Assembly (NCBI GenBank): GCA_024403005.1
Contig: JAKSSQ010000001.1
Span: 1 to 33,078, forward strand
Length of the DNA stretch: 33,078 bases
Origin: Clostridia bacterium
GTDB lineage: Bacteria > Bacillota > Clostridia > Peptostreptococcales > Anaerovoracaceae
Direction of reading: 5' to 3'
Shown: in pieces, positions 1 through 7,210 of the stretch
Numbering within the stretch: position 1 is the stretch's first letter
How the letters are laid out: every line of letters starts with the position of its first letter
Made by a program: the position numbers and the translations under genes
The notes under the pieces: generated by a model
What the model was told of the DNA's origin: nothing
What the model saw: only the letters and a program-made list of their open reading frames with translations
Databases searched by the model: none

Positions 1-34
1 AAGGCATAAAGCTGAAAAATTTTAACCGAAGTGC

Positions 35-62
35 TTGACTTCCGCGCAAAAATGAATATAAT
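35..62 (+). promoter_or_regulatory. Sigma-A type promoter of the metal-efflux operon
   Basis: TTGACT at 35-40 and a perfect TATAAT at 57-62, separated by 16 bp. The next gene on this strand is the ArsR-type repressor. The predicted transcription start falls inside the inverted repeat that follows, the usual arrangement for steric repression. Confidence 0.85.
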
Positions 63-64
63 TA

Positions 65-90
65 CATATGAACAAATATTCATATGTTCA
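65..90. promoter_or_regulatory. ArsR/SmtB-type operator (inverted repeat)
   Basis: CATATGAA at 65-72 and TTCATATG at 79-86 form a perfect 8-bp inverted repeat with a 6-bp spacer. A second, overlapping repeat pairs TGAACA (69-74) with TGTTCA (85-90). The TGAACA...TTCA pattern matches the known operator consensus of SmtB/ZiaR/CzrA-like zinc repressors. It lies just downstream of the -10 box, so binding of the adjacent repressor should block transcription until metal is bound. Confidence 0.8.
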
Positions 91-145
91 ATAAATGCGG
101 AGCCGGCCCGTTGGGTCACGCTGACCGCAATTAAACGGAGGCACA

Positions 146-445
146 ATGACATCCAAGGGAATTATAACTGAAGAAAAGCTCTACGACCTGGCGGAACTCT
201 TCCGGACCTTCGGCGACACGACGCGCATTAAGTTGCTCTACGCGCTGATGGACGGGAACAAATGCGTTGCAGACCTTACAGCTGCAGCCGGAGCAAGCCA
301 GTCGGCAGTTTCTCACCAGCTGAGGATTCTTAAGCAGATGGACCTGGTCCGCTGCAGAAAGGACGGCAAACAGATGATTTATTCCCTAGCGGATGACCAT
401 GTGCACACTATAATTCAAATGGGTATGGACCACGTAGAAGAATAA
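146..445 (+). CDS. ArsR/SmtB-family metal-responsive repressor
   Basis: A 99-residue winged-helix repressor, the normal length for the family. The recognition-helix region reads ASQSAVSHQLRIL (about residues 50-62) and is typical of ArsR/SmtB proteins. The C-terminal helix carries D83, H85, H96 and E99. Their spacing (+2, +13, +16) is exactly that of the alpha-5 zinc site of SmtB (D-x-H...H-x2-E). Only one cysteine (C40, in NKCVADL) sits where CadC has its Cys-rich alpha-3 site, so a zinc-type alpha-5 sensor is more likely than a CadC-type cadmium/lead sensor. The start is fixed by GGAGG at 137-141. It is first in an operon with a metal-binding protein and an efflux ATPase and probably represses that operon through the repeat at 65-90, being released by Zn(II) or a similar ion. 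The metal is inferred. Confidence 0.92.
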   Translation: MTSKGIITEEKLYDLAELFRTFGDTTRIKLLYALMDGNKCVADLTAAAGASQSAVSHQLRILKQMDLVRCRKDGKQMIYSLADDHVHTIIQMGMDHVEE

Positions 446-456
446 GGAGGCCCGAA

Positions 457-678
457 ATGAAGAAGTCTTTTAAGGTAAAAGGTATCGATTGCGCTAACTG
501 CGCTGCAAAGCTGGAAGCTGGAGTTAAGAAGATCCCCGGCGTTGACAAGGCTATCGTAAGCTTCATGACAGAAAAGCTGACAATCGAAGCTGCAGACGAT
601 AAGTTCGACGGCATCGTTGCAGAAGCAGTTGCTCTCTGCAAGAAGCTGGAACCGGACTGGGAAATCGTAGTAAAGTAA
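457..678 (+). CDS. Small heavy-metal-associated (HMA) domain protein
   Basis: A 73-residue stand-alone HMA (CopZ/MerP-like) domain. The metal loop is GIDCANC, with C12 and C15; the Asp just before CxxC is characteristic of zinc/cadmium/lead-type HMA domains such as that of ZntA. The ribosome site AAGGAGG lies about 10 nt before the ATG. It sits 11 nt after the repressor gene and 18 nt before the ATPase gene. The ATPase lacks its own N-terminal HMA domain, so this protein is probably the detached metal-binding domain. It would deliver metal to the pump or act as a cytosolic buffer. Function in trans is inferred. Confidence 0.9.
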   Translation: MKKSFKVKGIDCANCAAKLEAGVKKIPGVDKAIVSFMTEKLTIEAADDKFDGIVAEAVALCKKLEPDWEIVVK

Positions 679-696
679 GCCCCCGGGGTATATTGA

Positions 697-2490
697 ATGT
701 TCGATATTAAGGAAATCGCCGTGCTGGCCATAGCACTTGTGGTCTATGCGCTTGTCGGCGGGAAAATTATTAAAAAAGCTTTAAGAAATATCAAGAATGG
801 CCAGGTTTTCGACGAAAACTTCCTGATGGTTGTTGCTTCTCTCGGTTCGCTTATTTTAGGCGAATACGCGGAAGGCGTTATGGTAATGCTGCTTTACCGC
901 ATTGGTGAATACATGCAGAACCGCGCTGTAGGAAAGTCCAGAAGGGCTATCGCAGATCTCATGGACATCCGCCCGGACTACGCAAACGTGGACGGAGAAA
1001 ACGGCGAACTTGTGCAGGTTGACCCCGAGGATCTCGAAGTCGGCACAGTAATTACGGTTAAGCCCGGCGAACGCGTTCCCGTGGACGGAATCATTATTGA
1101 AGGCAGCTCCAGGCTGGATACAGCTGCACTTACCGGCGAATCCGTACCCAGAAGCGTAGGCGAAGGGGACGAAATCTATTCCGGTGTAATAAACCTGAAC
1201 GGAGTTCTGCGCGTTAGGGTTACAAAGCCCTGCTCTGAATCCACCGCAACAAGGATTCTCGAACTCATCGAAGAAGCTGCGGACAGCAAGGCAAGCGCTG
1301 AAAACTTCATTACAAAGTTTGCAAGATATTACACACCCATCGTGTGCGGTCTTGCTCTGGCGCTGGCGGTTATTCCCCCGATTATCGCAGGGAGCTGGTC
1401 TGTATGGATCTACAGAGCTCTTACTTTCCTGGTAGTATCCTGCCCCTGCGCGCTGGTTATCTCCATTCCTCTCGGATTCTTCGGAGGTATCGGCGGTGCA
1501 TCTTCCAAGGGCATCTTAATTAAAGGGGGCAACTATCTGGAAGCTCTGTCCATGGCGGACACAGTAGTCTTCGACAAGCCAGGAACCCTTACAAAGGGCA
1601 TATTCTCCGTTGTTGCGGTTCACCCCGAACACATGGAAGAAGAGCAGCTCCTGGAGCTGGCAACCCTTGCGGAAAGCTTCTCCGACCACCCGATTTCCAG
1701 GTCCCTTGCGGATGAATATAAGCGTGTAACCCGCAAAAAGGTCGACAAGGCCCGCGTTGCAAGCGCAGAAGAGTTCGCAGGCGAAGGCATTATCGCCATC
1801 GTGGACGGAAAGAAGGTCGCTGCCGGCAATTCCAAGCTCATGAAGCGCATCGGCGCCGAAAGCCACGAATGCCATCTCCACGGCACTACGGTCCATGTTT
1901 CCATCGACGACCACTACGAAGGCCACATTATTATTTCCGACGTTGTTAAGGAAGATTCGAAGAGTGCAATCGAAAAGCTTAAGGCCCTCGGCGTTAAGAA
2001 GACGGTTATGCTTACAGGCGACAAGGCGTATATCGCTTCCGATATCGCTGCTGACCTCAATCTGGATGAACACCATGCAGAGCTTATGCCCCAGGACAAA
2101 GTTTCCATCGTGGAAACTCTGCTGGCAAAGAAGGCAGAAAATCGCACTCTTGCCTTTGTCGGTGACGGAATCAACGACGCTCCGGTTCTCGCAAGAGCCG
2201 ATGTTGGCATCGCCATGGGCTCCATGGGAAGCTCTGCCGCTGTAGAAGCTGCGGACATCGTGCTTATGAACGACAAGCCTTCCGACGTTGCTCTTGCAGT
2301 TAAGATTGCGAGAAAGACCATGGGCATCGTTTACCAGAACATCGTACTCTCCATCGGAATTAAGGTTGCTGTTCTTATTCTTGCCGCTTTCGGCATTGCG
2401 AATATGTGGCTGGCAATCTTTGCAGATACAGGAGTCTGCATGCTGGCTATCCTGAATTCCATGAGGTGCTTAAGGATTTCGGACAAATAA
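697..2490 (+). CDS. cadA: P1B-type Zn/Cd/Pb-translocating ATPase without HMA domain
   Basis: A 597-residue integral-membrane metal efflux ATPase. Visible in order: N-terminal membrane helices; the TGES actuator motif (ALTGES); CPC in the transport helix at C249-P250-C251; the phosphorylation loop at D293; the HP motif of the nucleotide domain (SDHPIS); GDGINDAP; and last-helix Lys and Asp (SIGIK, FADTG). CPC with that Lys/Asp pair is the signature of the P1B-2 (ZntA/CadA) group, which exports Zn, Cd and Pb. The N-terminal HMA domain is missing and is encoded separately upstream. The phosphorylation loop reads DKPGTLT instead of DKTGTLT, with P295 encoded by CCA at 1579-1581. This may impair activity or be a sequence error. 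The rest of the protein looks intact. Confidence 0.93.
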   Translation: MFDIKEIAVLAIALVVYALVGGKIIKKALRNIKNGQVFDENFLMVVASLGSLILGEYAEGVMVMLLYRIGEYMQNRAVGKSRRAIADLMDIRPDYANVDGENGELVQVDPEDLEVGTVITVKPGERVPVDGIIIEGSSRLDTAALTGESVPRSVGEGDEIYSGVINLNGVLRVRVTKPCSESTATRILELIEEAADSKASAENFITKFARYYTPIVCGLALALAVIPPIIAGSWSVWIYRALTFLVVSCPCALVISIPLGFFGGIGGASSKGILIKGGNYLEALSMADTVVFDKPGTLTKGIFSVVAVHPEHMEEEQLLELATLAESFSDHPISRSLADEYKRVTRKKVDKARVASAEEFAGEGIIAIVDGKKVAAGNSKLMKRIGAESHECHLHGTTVHVSIDDHYEGHIIISDVVKEDSKSAIEKLKALGVKKTVMLTGDKAYIASDIAADLNLDEHHAELMPQDKVSIVETLLAKKAENRTLAFVGDGINDAPVLARADVGIAMGSMGSSAAVEAADIVLMNDKPSDVALAVKIARKTMGIVYQNIVLSIGIKVAVLILAAFGIANMWLAIFADTGVCMLAILNSMRCLRISDK

Positions 2491-2523
2491 ACAATTAATT
2501 TCGGATAGTTTTCCGAATGGCGA

Positions 2524-2549
2524 AGACCCGGCCTCGGCCGGGTCTTTTT
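2524..2549 (+). terminator. Rho-independent terminator of the metal-efflux operon
   Basis: AGACCCGGCC (2524-2533) pairs with GGCCGGGTCT (2536-2545), followed by a T run to 2549. It lies 34 bp after the ATPase stop codon. Confidence 0.93.
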
Positions 2550-2557
2550 GCATAATA

Positions 2558-2585
2558 AAACCGCGGAGCATGTGCTCCGCGGTTT
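2558..2585 (-). terminator. Rho-independent terminator of the suf operon
   Basis: AAACCGCGGAGCA (2558-2570) pairs with TGCTCCGCGGTTT (2573-2585). Read on the minus strand, the stem ends in TTTTATTATG, directly after the sufB-like stop codon. The two convergent operons therefore each have a terminator within 35 bp. Confidence 0.88.
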
Positions 2586-2595
2586 AACTTTATCT

Positions 2596-3549
2596 TTACT
2601 TAAGGAATCCGTCGATGATAGCTTTTTCAGCTTCTTCTTCTGTAAGTCCGAGAGTTCTCAGCTTAAGAATCTGTTCGCCGGCAATCTTACCGATAGCTGC
2701 TTCGTGGATGAGGGAAGCATCCTTGCAGTTTGCGATGAGCTGGGGAATTGCGTCAACCTTGCCGTTGTCGGAGAGGATAGCGTCGCATTCGCTGTGGCCT
2801 GTGCACATTGCATTGCCGATAATGCTGGAGTGGTACTTCTGGTAGCTGTCGCCCTGAGCAACGGATCTGCTCATGAGGTTAATGCCGCCGCCTTCGCCGT
2901 TCATTTCGATTTCGAAATCTGTTGTGGCTACGTCGTCGCCGTCTGTAAGGAGTCTTTCCTTAATAACCAGAGTAGCGTTCTTGCCTACTGTGCCGCGGGT
3001 CTTTCTGTCGGACCTGCAAACGCCGCCCAGCTGGCTTGTATCGATTTCCAGATATGCGCCTTCTTCGAGGAAGACTTCTGTCTGGGGGTCAATAACCTTT
3101 TTTGCAGCGCTGTTTCCTGTACCTACGTGCTTTTCCAGGTAGAGGACTCTGGAATTCTTGCCGCAGAAGAATCTGTGGATACCGCTGTGGCGGGCTTCTT
3201 CACCTGTTTCTGTGTGGATGCCGCAGCCTGCGATAATTGTTACATCTGCACCTTCGCCAACGAAGAAATCGTTGTAAACCAGGTCGTCGATGCCGGCCTT
3301 TGTAACGCATGCGGGGATGTATACGTCTTCGCCCTTTGTTCCCGGAGCGATGCGGATGTCCAGACCGGGATTGTCGGTCTTTGTTTCGATTTTAATGTTT
3401 TCTGTGGACTTTCTGCCCAGGCTTGTGCAGTTGGAGCGGATGTTAAAAGCTCCTGCAAACTTTTCGGGATCGAAGGCCTTTCCGTCTACATCTGTTACGA
3501 TATCGAGCAGATCTGCAGTTGTCTTGTCGATATTACTCACGGCAGCCAC
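2596..3549 (-). CDS. sufB: SufB/SufD-family Fe-S cluster scaffold (minimal, SmsB-like)
   Basis: A 317-residue SufB/SufD-fold protein, much shorter than E. coli SufB (about 495 residues). The central part is glycine-rich and beta-strand-like, as expected for the SufBD beta-helix core. The C-terminal block contains SECDAIL with C255, matching the region of the essential SufB cysteine, then IHEAAIGKI (about 281-289), matching the family's HEA..GKI segment. In SUF systems this protein assembles Fe-S clusters with SufC. The start codon lies inside the 3' end of sufC (17-nt overlap), so the two are translationally coupled. No sufD, sufS or sufU is present here, which fits the minimal two-component SMS/SufBC systems of anaerobes and archaea. 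Its cysteine desulfurase must be encoded elsewhere, or sulfide is used directly (inference). Confidence 0.9.
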   Translation of the reverse strand: MAAVSNIDKTTADLLDIVTDVDGKAFDPEKFAGAFNIRSNCTSLGRKSTENIKIETKTDNPGLDIRIAPGTKGEDVYIPACVTKAGIDDLVYNDFFVGEGADVTIIAGCGIHTETGEEARHSGIHRFFCGKNSRVLYLEKHVGTGNSAAKKVIDPQTEVFLEEGAYLEIDTSQLGGVCRSDRKTRGTVGKNATLVIKERLLTDGDDVATTDFEIEMNGEGGGINLMSRSVAQGDSYQKYHSSIIGNAMCTGHSECDAILSDNGKVDAIPQLIANCKDASLIHEAAIGKIAGEQILKLRTLGLTEEEAEKAIIDGFLK

Positions 3550-4261
3550 CTTCCTTTCCGCAGCCGTCTGCGCAGCCTTCGTTCTTGCAGAGCAGTCTGG
3601 AGAAGATTGTGTGGCCTTCGCCGCGCATTCCTACCTGGCCGTCCTGAATCATTACGATTTCGTCTGCGATGGAGAGAATTCTTTCCTGGTGGGAAATAAT
3701 AATGAGGGAATTATCTCTCTTTTCTCTGAGCACTTCGAAGGCTCTTATGAGGTTGTTGAAGCTCCAGAGGTCGATGCCTGCTTCCGGTTCGTCGAAGAGG
3801 GCAACCTTTGCATTTCTCAGCAGAACTGTAGCGATTTCGATTCTCTTGATTTCGCCGCCGGACAGGTGAGTATCTACGCCTCTGTCCTTGTATTCGTCTG
3901 CTTCCAGGCCGACCTGGAGGAGTACGTCCTTAATTTCTTCTTCGGTAAGAGTCTTGCCTGCAGCCAGGTTGAGCATATCTCTAACTGAGATGCCCTTGAA
4001 CCTTACGGGCTGCTGGAAAGCGTAGCCGATGCCGGCTTTTGCTCTTTCCGTCGGGTTCATGTCTGTAATGTCGACTCCGTCCAGCAGAATCTGTCCGCTC
4101 GTGGGCTTTTCTACTCCGGCGATCATCTTAGCCAGTGTTGTCTTGCCGCCGCCGTTGGGGCCTGTGAGCGCAATCAGTTTGCCTTCGGGAATCACAAGGT
4201 TAATGCCTTTGAGAATTTCGCGGCCGTCAGCCGTAAATCTCAGGTCTTTTATTTCAAGCAT
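3533..4261 (-). CDS. sufC: Fe-S assembly ATPase SufC, with cysteine-rich tail
   Basis: A 242-residue ABC-type soluble ATPase. It has Walker A GPNGGGKTT (34-42), Q-loop AFQQPVRF (81-88), signature LSGGE (133-137), Walker B VALFDEPE (153-160) and switch His H191. The SufC-typical DEPEAGID follows Walker B. SufC drives conformational change in the SufB-type scaffold during cluster assembly. The last 18 residues contain four cysteines (C225, C230, C234, C240) with glycines between them. This is unusual for SufC and could bind metal or a nascent cluster (inference). Second gene of the rrf2-sufC-sufB operon, 44 nt after the regulator. Confidence 0.95.
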   Translation of the reverse strand: MLEIKDLRFTADGREILKGINLVIPEGKLIALTGPNGGGKTTLAKMIAGVEKPTSGQILLDGVDITDMNPTERAKAGIGYAFQQPVRFKGISVRDMLNLAAGKTLTEEEIKDVLLQVGLEADEYKDRGVDTHLSGGEIKRIEIATVLLRNAKVALFDEPEAGIDLWSFNNLIRAFEVLREKRDNSLIIISHQERILSIADEIVMIQDGQVGMRGEGHTIFSRLLCKNEGCADGCGKEGGCRE

Positions 4262-4305
4262 TATGTTGTGCCTCCTGCTTTATTTTTAAGTGATATAACA
4301 AGTTA

Positions 4306-4719
4306 TTATAGCATTAAATCCGCTATAGTGATACTGTCAAAATATTCTTCCGTCATTTTGCCGAACTGCTGCCACATGTGCACGGTTCTGCAGTCTTTGC
4401 CGATTTCGCACGGACCTTCTGCCTGAGCTCCGCATTCCGGGCATTCAACCGGCTGAAGGCTTCCTTCTGTAAGCCTTAAAATCCTGCCGACGCTTATGTC
4501 CTTTGCGTCCATCGCCAGCTTATAGCCGCCGCCTTTTCCCTGCACTCCTGCGAGCAGTCCGTCCTTAACCAGAACGGGAACGATTCTTTCCATATATTTA
4601 AGCGATATGTTCTGGCGGGATGCCATGTCCTTAAGGGGTACAAAGCGGCCCGAGGCGCTGTTCTCTGCCAGATCTATCATTATCCTGAGCGCATATCTAC
4701 CGCGCGATGAGATCATCAT
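4306..4719 (-). CDS. Rrf2/IscR-family transcriptional regulator
   Basis: A 137-residue Rrf2-family winged-helix protein. The N-terminal DNA-binding part (SSRGRYALRIMIDLA, about 4-18, and ISLKYMERI, about 38-46) is typical. The family's C-terminal cysteine cluster is present as C93, C96, C104 and C110, followed by H114, similar to the [2Fe-2S] ligands of IscR though with different spacing. Being first in the operon with sufC and sufB, it most likely senses Fe-S status and controls its own operon. AGGAGG on the minus strand precedes the start. Which ligands hold the cluster cannot be settled from sequence. Confidence 0.92.
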   Translation of the reverse strand: MMISSRGRYALRIMIDLAENSASGRFVPLKDMASRQNISLKYMERIVPVLVKDGLLAGVQGKGGGYKLAMDAKDISVGRILRLTEGSLQPVECPECGAQAEGPCEIGKDCRTVHMWQQFGKMTEEYFDSITIADLML

Positions 4720-4771
4720 ATACCGTAACCTCCTGGAATATTTACCCTCTTGTTAGGTAGGAATTAATTTT

Positions 4772-4800
4772 ATATTACCCTTACTCGCAGATATTGTCAA
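4772..4800 (-). promoter_or_regulatory. Promoter of the rrf2-suf operon
   Basis: On the minus strand, a perfect TTGACA (4800-4795) is followed after 17 bp by TAATAT (4777-4772). Between this and the ribosome site lies a weak inverted element, TACC at 4743-4746 and GGTA at 4756-4759, which could be the regulator's operator. The operator suggestion is speculative. Confidence 0.7.
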
Positions 4801-4805
4801 TAGTA

Positions 4806-4814
4806 TGGTATAAT
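4806..4814 (+). promoter_or_regulatory. Extended -10 promoter of the M20-family gene
   Basis: TGGTATAAT at 4806-4814 is a perfect extended -10 element. There is no good -35 box at 17 bp, which extended -10 promoters can do without. It lies back to back with the rrf2 promoter and implies a short 5' leader of about 12 nt before the ATG at 4833. Confidence 0.65.
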
Positions 4815-4832
4815 TGCATTTACGAGGTAATT

Positions 4833-6008
4833 ATGAAAGAAAAAGTCCTGAAAACTGCATCTGAGATTACAGCTGAAATTACAAGACTTTCAGATGATCT
4901 GTACAATAACCCCGAGCTTGGAAACTGCGAGTATAAATCGGCGGACAGCCACGTCGCGCTTCTTAAGAAATACGGCTTTTCCGTGGAAAGACCCTATCTG
5001 GGCTACCCCACAGGCTACAGAGCCGAATACAGAAGCGGCAAGGCCGGCCCCAGAATCTGCTACATGGCAGAGTACGACGCGCTCCCCGATATCGGACATG
5101 GCTGCGGGCACAACATGCTCGGCGCCTGCTCCATCGCTGCCGGAATCATCTTAAGAAAGCTGGCAGACGAAATCGGAGGCACGGTTATCGTGCTGGGCAC
5201 TCCTGCGGAGGAAACCAACGGAGCCAAGGTTATCTATGCTAAGAAGGGCGCTTTTCTGGATGTAGACGCTGCAATGCTGGCCCATCCATCGGCAAAGTAC
5301 TACTTTAAGAGCGGTTCTACTCTGGCTATGGATACGGTTGAATTCGAATTTACCGGGCTGGCTGCCCACGCGGCCGGTGAACCCGAGCGCGGCATAAACG
5401 CTCTGGATGCGGTAATTGCAACGTTCAACAACATAAACGCCATGCGCCAGCAGATGCTCCCCGATGCACGGGTTCACGGGATAATTACGGAAGGCGGGGT
5501 GACCCCGAACATAATCCCGGACCACTGCGTCTGCAGGTTCTACGTAAGAGCTGCAAACGACCTTTACCTGCCTTTCCTCATGGACAAGGTAAAGAACTGC
5601 GCAAAAGGCGCGGCAGTTGCAACGGGCTGCAAGCTTTCGATTTCCAGATTCGAGTACGGGTATAAGAACCTTGTTACAAACGAGGCCTTATCAGATGCGT
5701 TCTGCGAAAGCCTCGAAGAACTGGGCATAACCGATATTAAAGACCCGGGCGAACCTGCAGGCTCTGCAGATGCCGGAGATGTGTCCCACGTATGCCCCAC
5801 AATCCACGCGTACTTCCCGATTACGGAGAAGAACATCGGAACCCACACCAAGGAGTTTGCCGAGGAAACCCAGACCAGGTACGCAAAACAAAATATGATG
5901 ATTACCGCTTGCGGTCTGGCTATGGCCGGAGCTAAAATCATAAAAGAGCCCGAAAGAATGGCTCAGATTAAGAAAGAATTTAAAGTATTTAAAAGCAAAA
6001 GACTTTAA
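4833..6008 (+). CDS. M20-family metallo-amidohydrolase (AbgB/PM20D2-like)
   Basis: A 391-residue cytosolic zinc peptidase/amidohydrolase. Metal-site motifs are visible: AEYDALP (79-85), GHGCGHN (88-94), TPAEE (123-127, with the catalytic-base Glu), HAAGEPERG in the lid region, and GSADAGDVSH near the C terminus. This pattern is closest to p-aminobenzoyl-glutamate hydrolase subunit B and the PM20D2 dipeptidases. An upstream in-frame ATG at 4794 would overlap the promoter and has no ribosome site. The ATG at 4833, with GAGG seven bases upstream, is preferred. It is followed 17 nt later by the DUF362 gene, probably in one transcript. The substrate (a dipeptide or N-acyl amino acid) is unknown. 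Confidence 0.88.
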   Translation: MKEKVLKTASEITAEITRLSDDLYNNPELGNCEYKSADSHVALLKKYGFSVERPYLGYPTGYRAEYRSGKAGPRICYMAEYDALPDIGHGCGHNMLGACSIAAGIILRKLADEIGGTVIVLGTPAEETNGAKVIYAKKGAFLDVDAAMLAHPSAKYYFKSGSTLAMDTVEFEFTGLAAHAAGEPERGINALDAVIATFNNINAMRQQMLPDARVHGIITEGGVTPNIIPDHCVCRFYVRAANDLYLPFLMDKVKNCAKGAAVATGCKLSISRFEYGYKNLVTNEALSDAFCESLEELGITDIKDPGEPAGSADAGDVSHVCPTIHAYFPITEKNIGTHTKEFAEETQTRYAKQNMMITACGLAMAGAKIIKEPERMAQIKKEFKVFKSKRL

Positions 6009-6025
6009 AACAGAGGAGTTACACA

Positions 6026-7168
6026 ATGGAAAAGGCAAAAGTTTATTTCACTGACTTTAGAACACACGGCGGCGAAAGCCTTCTCGTTAAGATGCAGCAT
6101 CTCATGAAGATGGCCGGTTTCGAAAATATCGATTTCCAGGATAAGTTCGTTGCTATCAAGATTCACCTCGGTGAACCCGGCAACCTGTCCTACCTGAGAC
6201 CCAACTGGGCAAAGGCAGTTTGCGATTACGTTAAGAAGCTCGGCGGTAAGCCCTACCTTACAGACTGCAACACACTGTACGTAGGCGGACGCAAGAACGC
6301 TATCGACCACCTGGACAGCGCATATACTAACGGTTTCAACCCCCTGGCTACAGGTGTACAGACAATCATCGCAGACGGTCTCAGAGGCCTCGACGAAAGA
6401 GATATGCCCGTTCCCAACGGCGAATACTGCAAGACAGCTAAGATCGGCAGCGCTATCGCAGAAGCTGACATCGTTATTTCCATGACCCACTTCAAGGGCC
6501 ACGTTTCCGCAGGTTTCGGCGGATGCATCAAGAACATCGGCATGGGCAGCGGAAGCCGCTCCGGTAAGCAGATCATGCACTCCGAAGGCCAGCCCGCAGT
6601 AAGCCAGTCCAAGTGCGTTGGCTGCAAGACCTGCGAAAAGAATTGCGCTCACGAAGGTATTAAGGTTGTAGACCGCGTAGCAGTTATCGACCCCGCTAAG
6701 TGCCTCGGCTGCGGACGCTGCATCGCTGTATGTCCCAAGGATGCTATCCACTCCAACTGGGACGGAAGCGCAGAATCCCTGTCCTGCAAGATGGCAGAAT
6801 ACACATGGGCAGTTGTTAACGGCAAGCCCAACTTCCACATTACATTCCTTATGGACGTTTCCCCCGACTGCGACTGCGAAGGCCACAACGATATGCCCAT
6901 CATTCCCGATGTAGGTATGTTCGCTTCCTTCGACCCCGTTGCTATCGACCAGGCTTGCGTAGATGCAGCTAATGCTCAGCCCATCATCGAAAACTCCGTT
7001 CTCGGCGACAAGGTTAAGGCAGAAAAGGAAGAAGGCTGCTGCTGCCACGAACACGGCCACGACCACTTCAAGATGCTCCACCCGGATACAGCCTGGGAAG
7101 CAGCTATCGCTCACGGCGAAAAGCTCGGCATGGGCACAAAGGAATACGAACTCATTACAATGAAGTAA
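6026..7168 (+). CDS. DUF362 protein with two [4Fe-4S] ferredoxin motifs
   Basis: A 380-residue protein. An N-terminal DUF362 domain (AIKIHLGEPGNLSYLRP, about 44-60) is interrupted by a bacterial ferredoxin module. Its motifs are CVGCKTCEKNC from C197 and CLGCGRCIAVCP from C226, enough for two [4Fe-4S] clusters. The DUF362 half resumes after the clusters (SFDPVAIDQAC). A short inserted loop, CCCHEHGHDH (338-347), is rich in Cys and His and could bind metal. The role of DUF362 proteins is not firmly established; electron transfer in anaerobic metabolism is the usual assumption. Codon use is as biased as in the rnf and ribosomal genes, so it is probably abundant. GAGGAG precedes the ATG. Confidence 0.92.
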   Translation: MEKAKVYFTDFRTHGGESLLVKMQHLMKMAGFENIDFQDKFVAIKIHLGEPGNLSYLRPNWAKAVCDYVKKLGGKPYLTDCNTLYVGGRKNAIDHLDSAYTNGFNPLATGVQTIIADGLRGLDERDMPVPNGEYCKTAKIGSAIAEADIVISMTHFKGHVSAGFGGCIKNIGMGSGSRSGKQIMHSEGQPAVSQSKCVGCKTCEKNCAHEGIKVVDRVAVIDPAKCLGCGRCIAVCPKDAIHSNWDGSAESLSCKMAEYTWAVVNGKPNFHITFLMDVSPDCDCEGHNDMPIIPDVGMFASFDPVAIDQACVDAANAQPIIENSVLGDKVKAEKEEGCCCHEHGHDHFKMLHPDTAWEAAIAHGEKLGMGTKEYELITMK

Positions 7169-7210
7169 TAATTAAAAATTTAGGTGTGTGTTGTTTTTAA
7201 GGAGGATCCA

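Noticed and set aside
2548..3699. 383-codon plus-strand open frame over the sufB-like gene
   Set aside because: Shadow; it would start inside the terminator of the suf operon, and the minus-strand SufB/SufC frames are clear.
4794..4832. Upstream ATG for the M20-family gene
   Set aside because: It would lie before the extended -10 element and has no ribosome site; the ATG at 4833 has GAGG.
6005..7114. 369-codon open frame antisense to the DUF362 gene
   Set aside because: Shadow frame; the plus-strand gene has full DUF362 and ferredoxin motifs.
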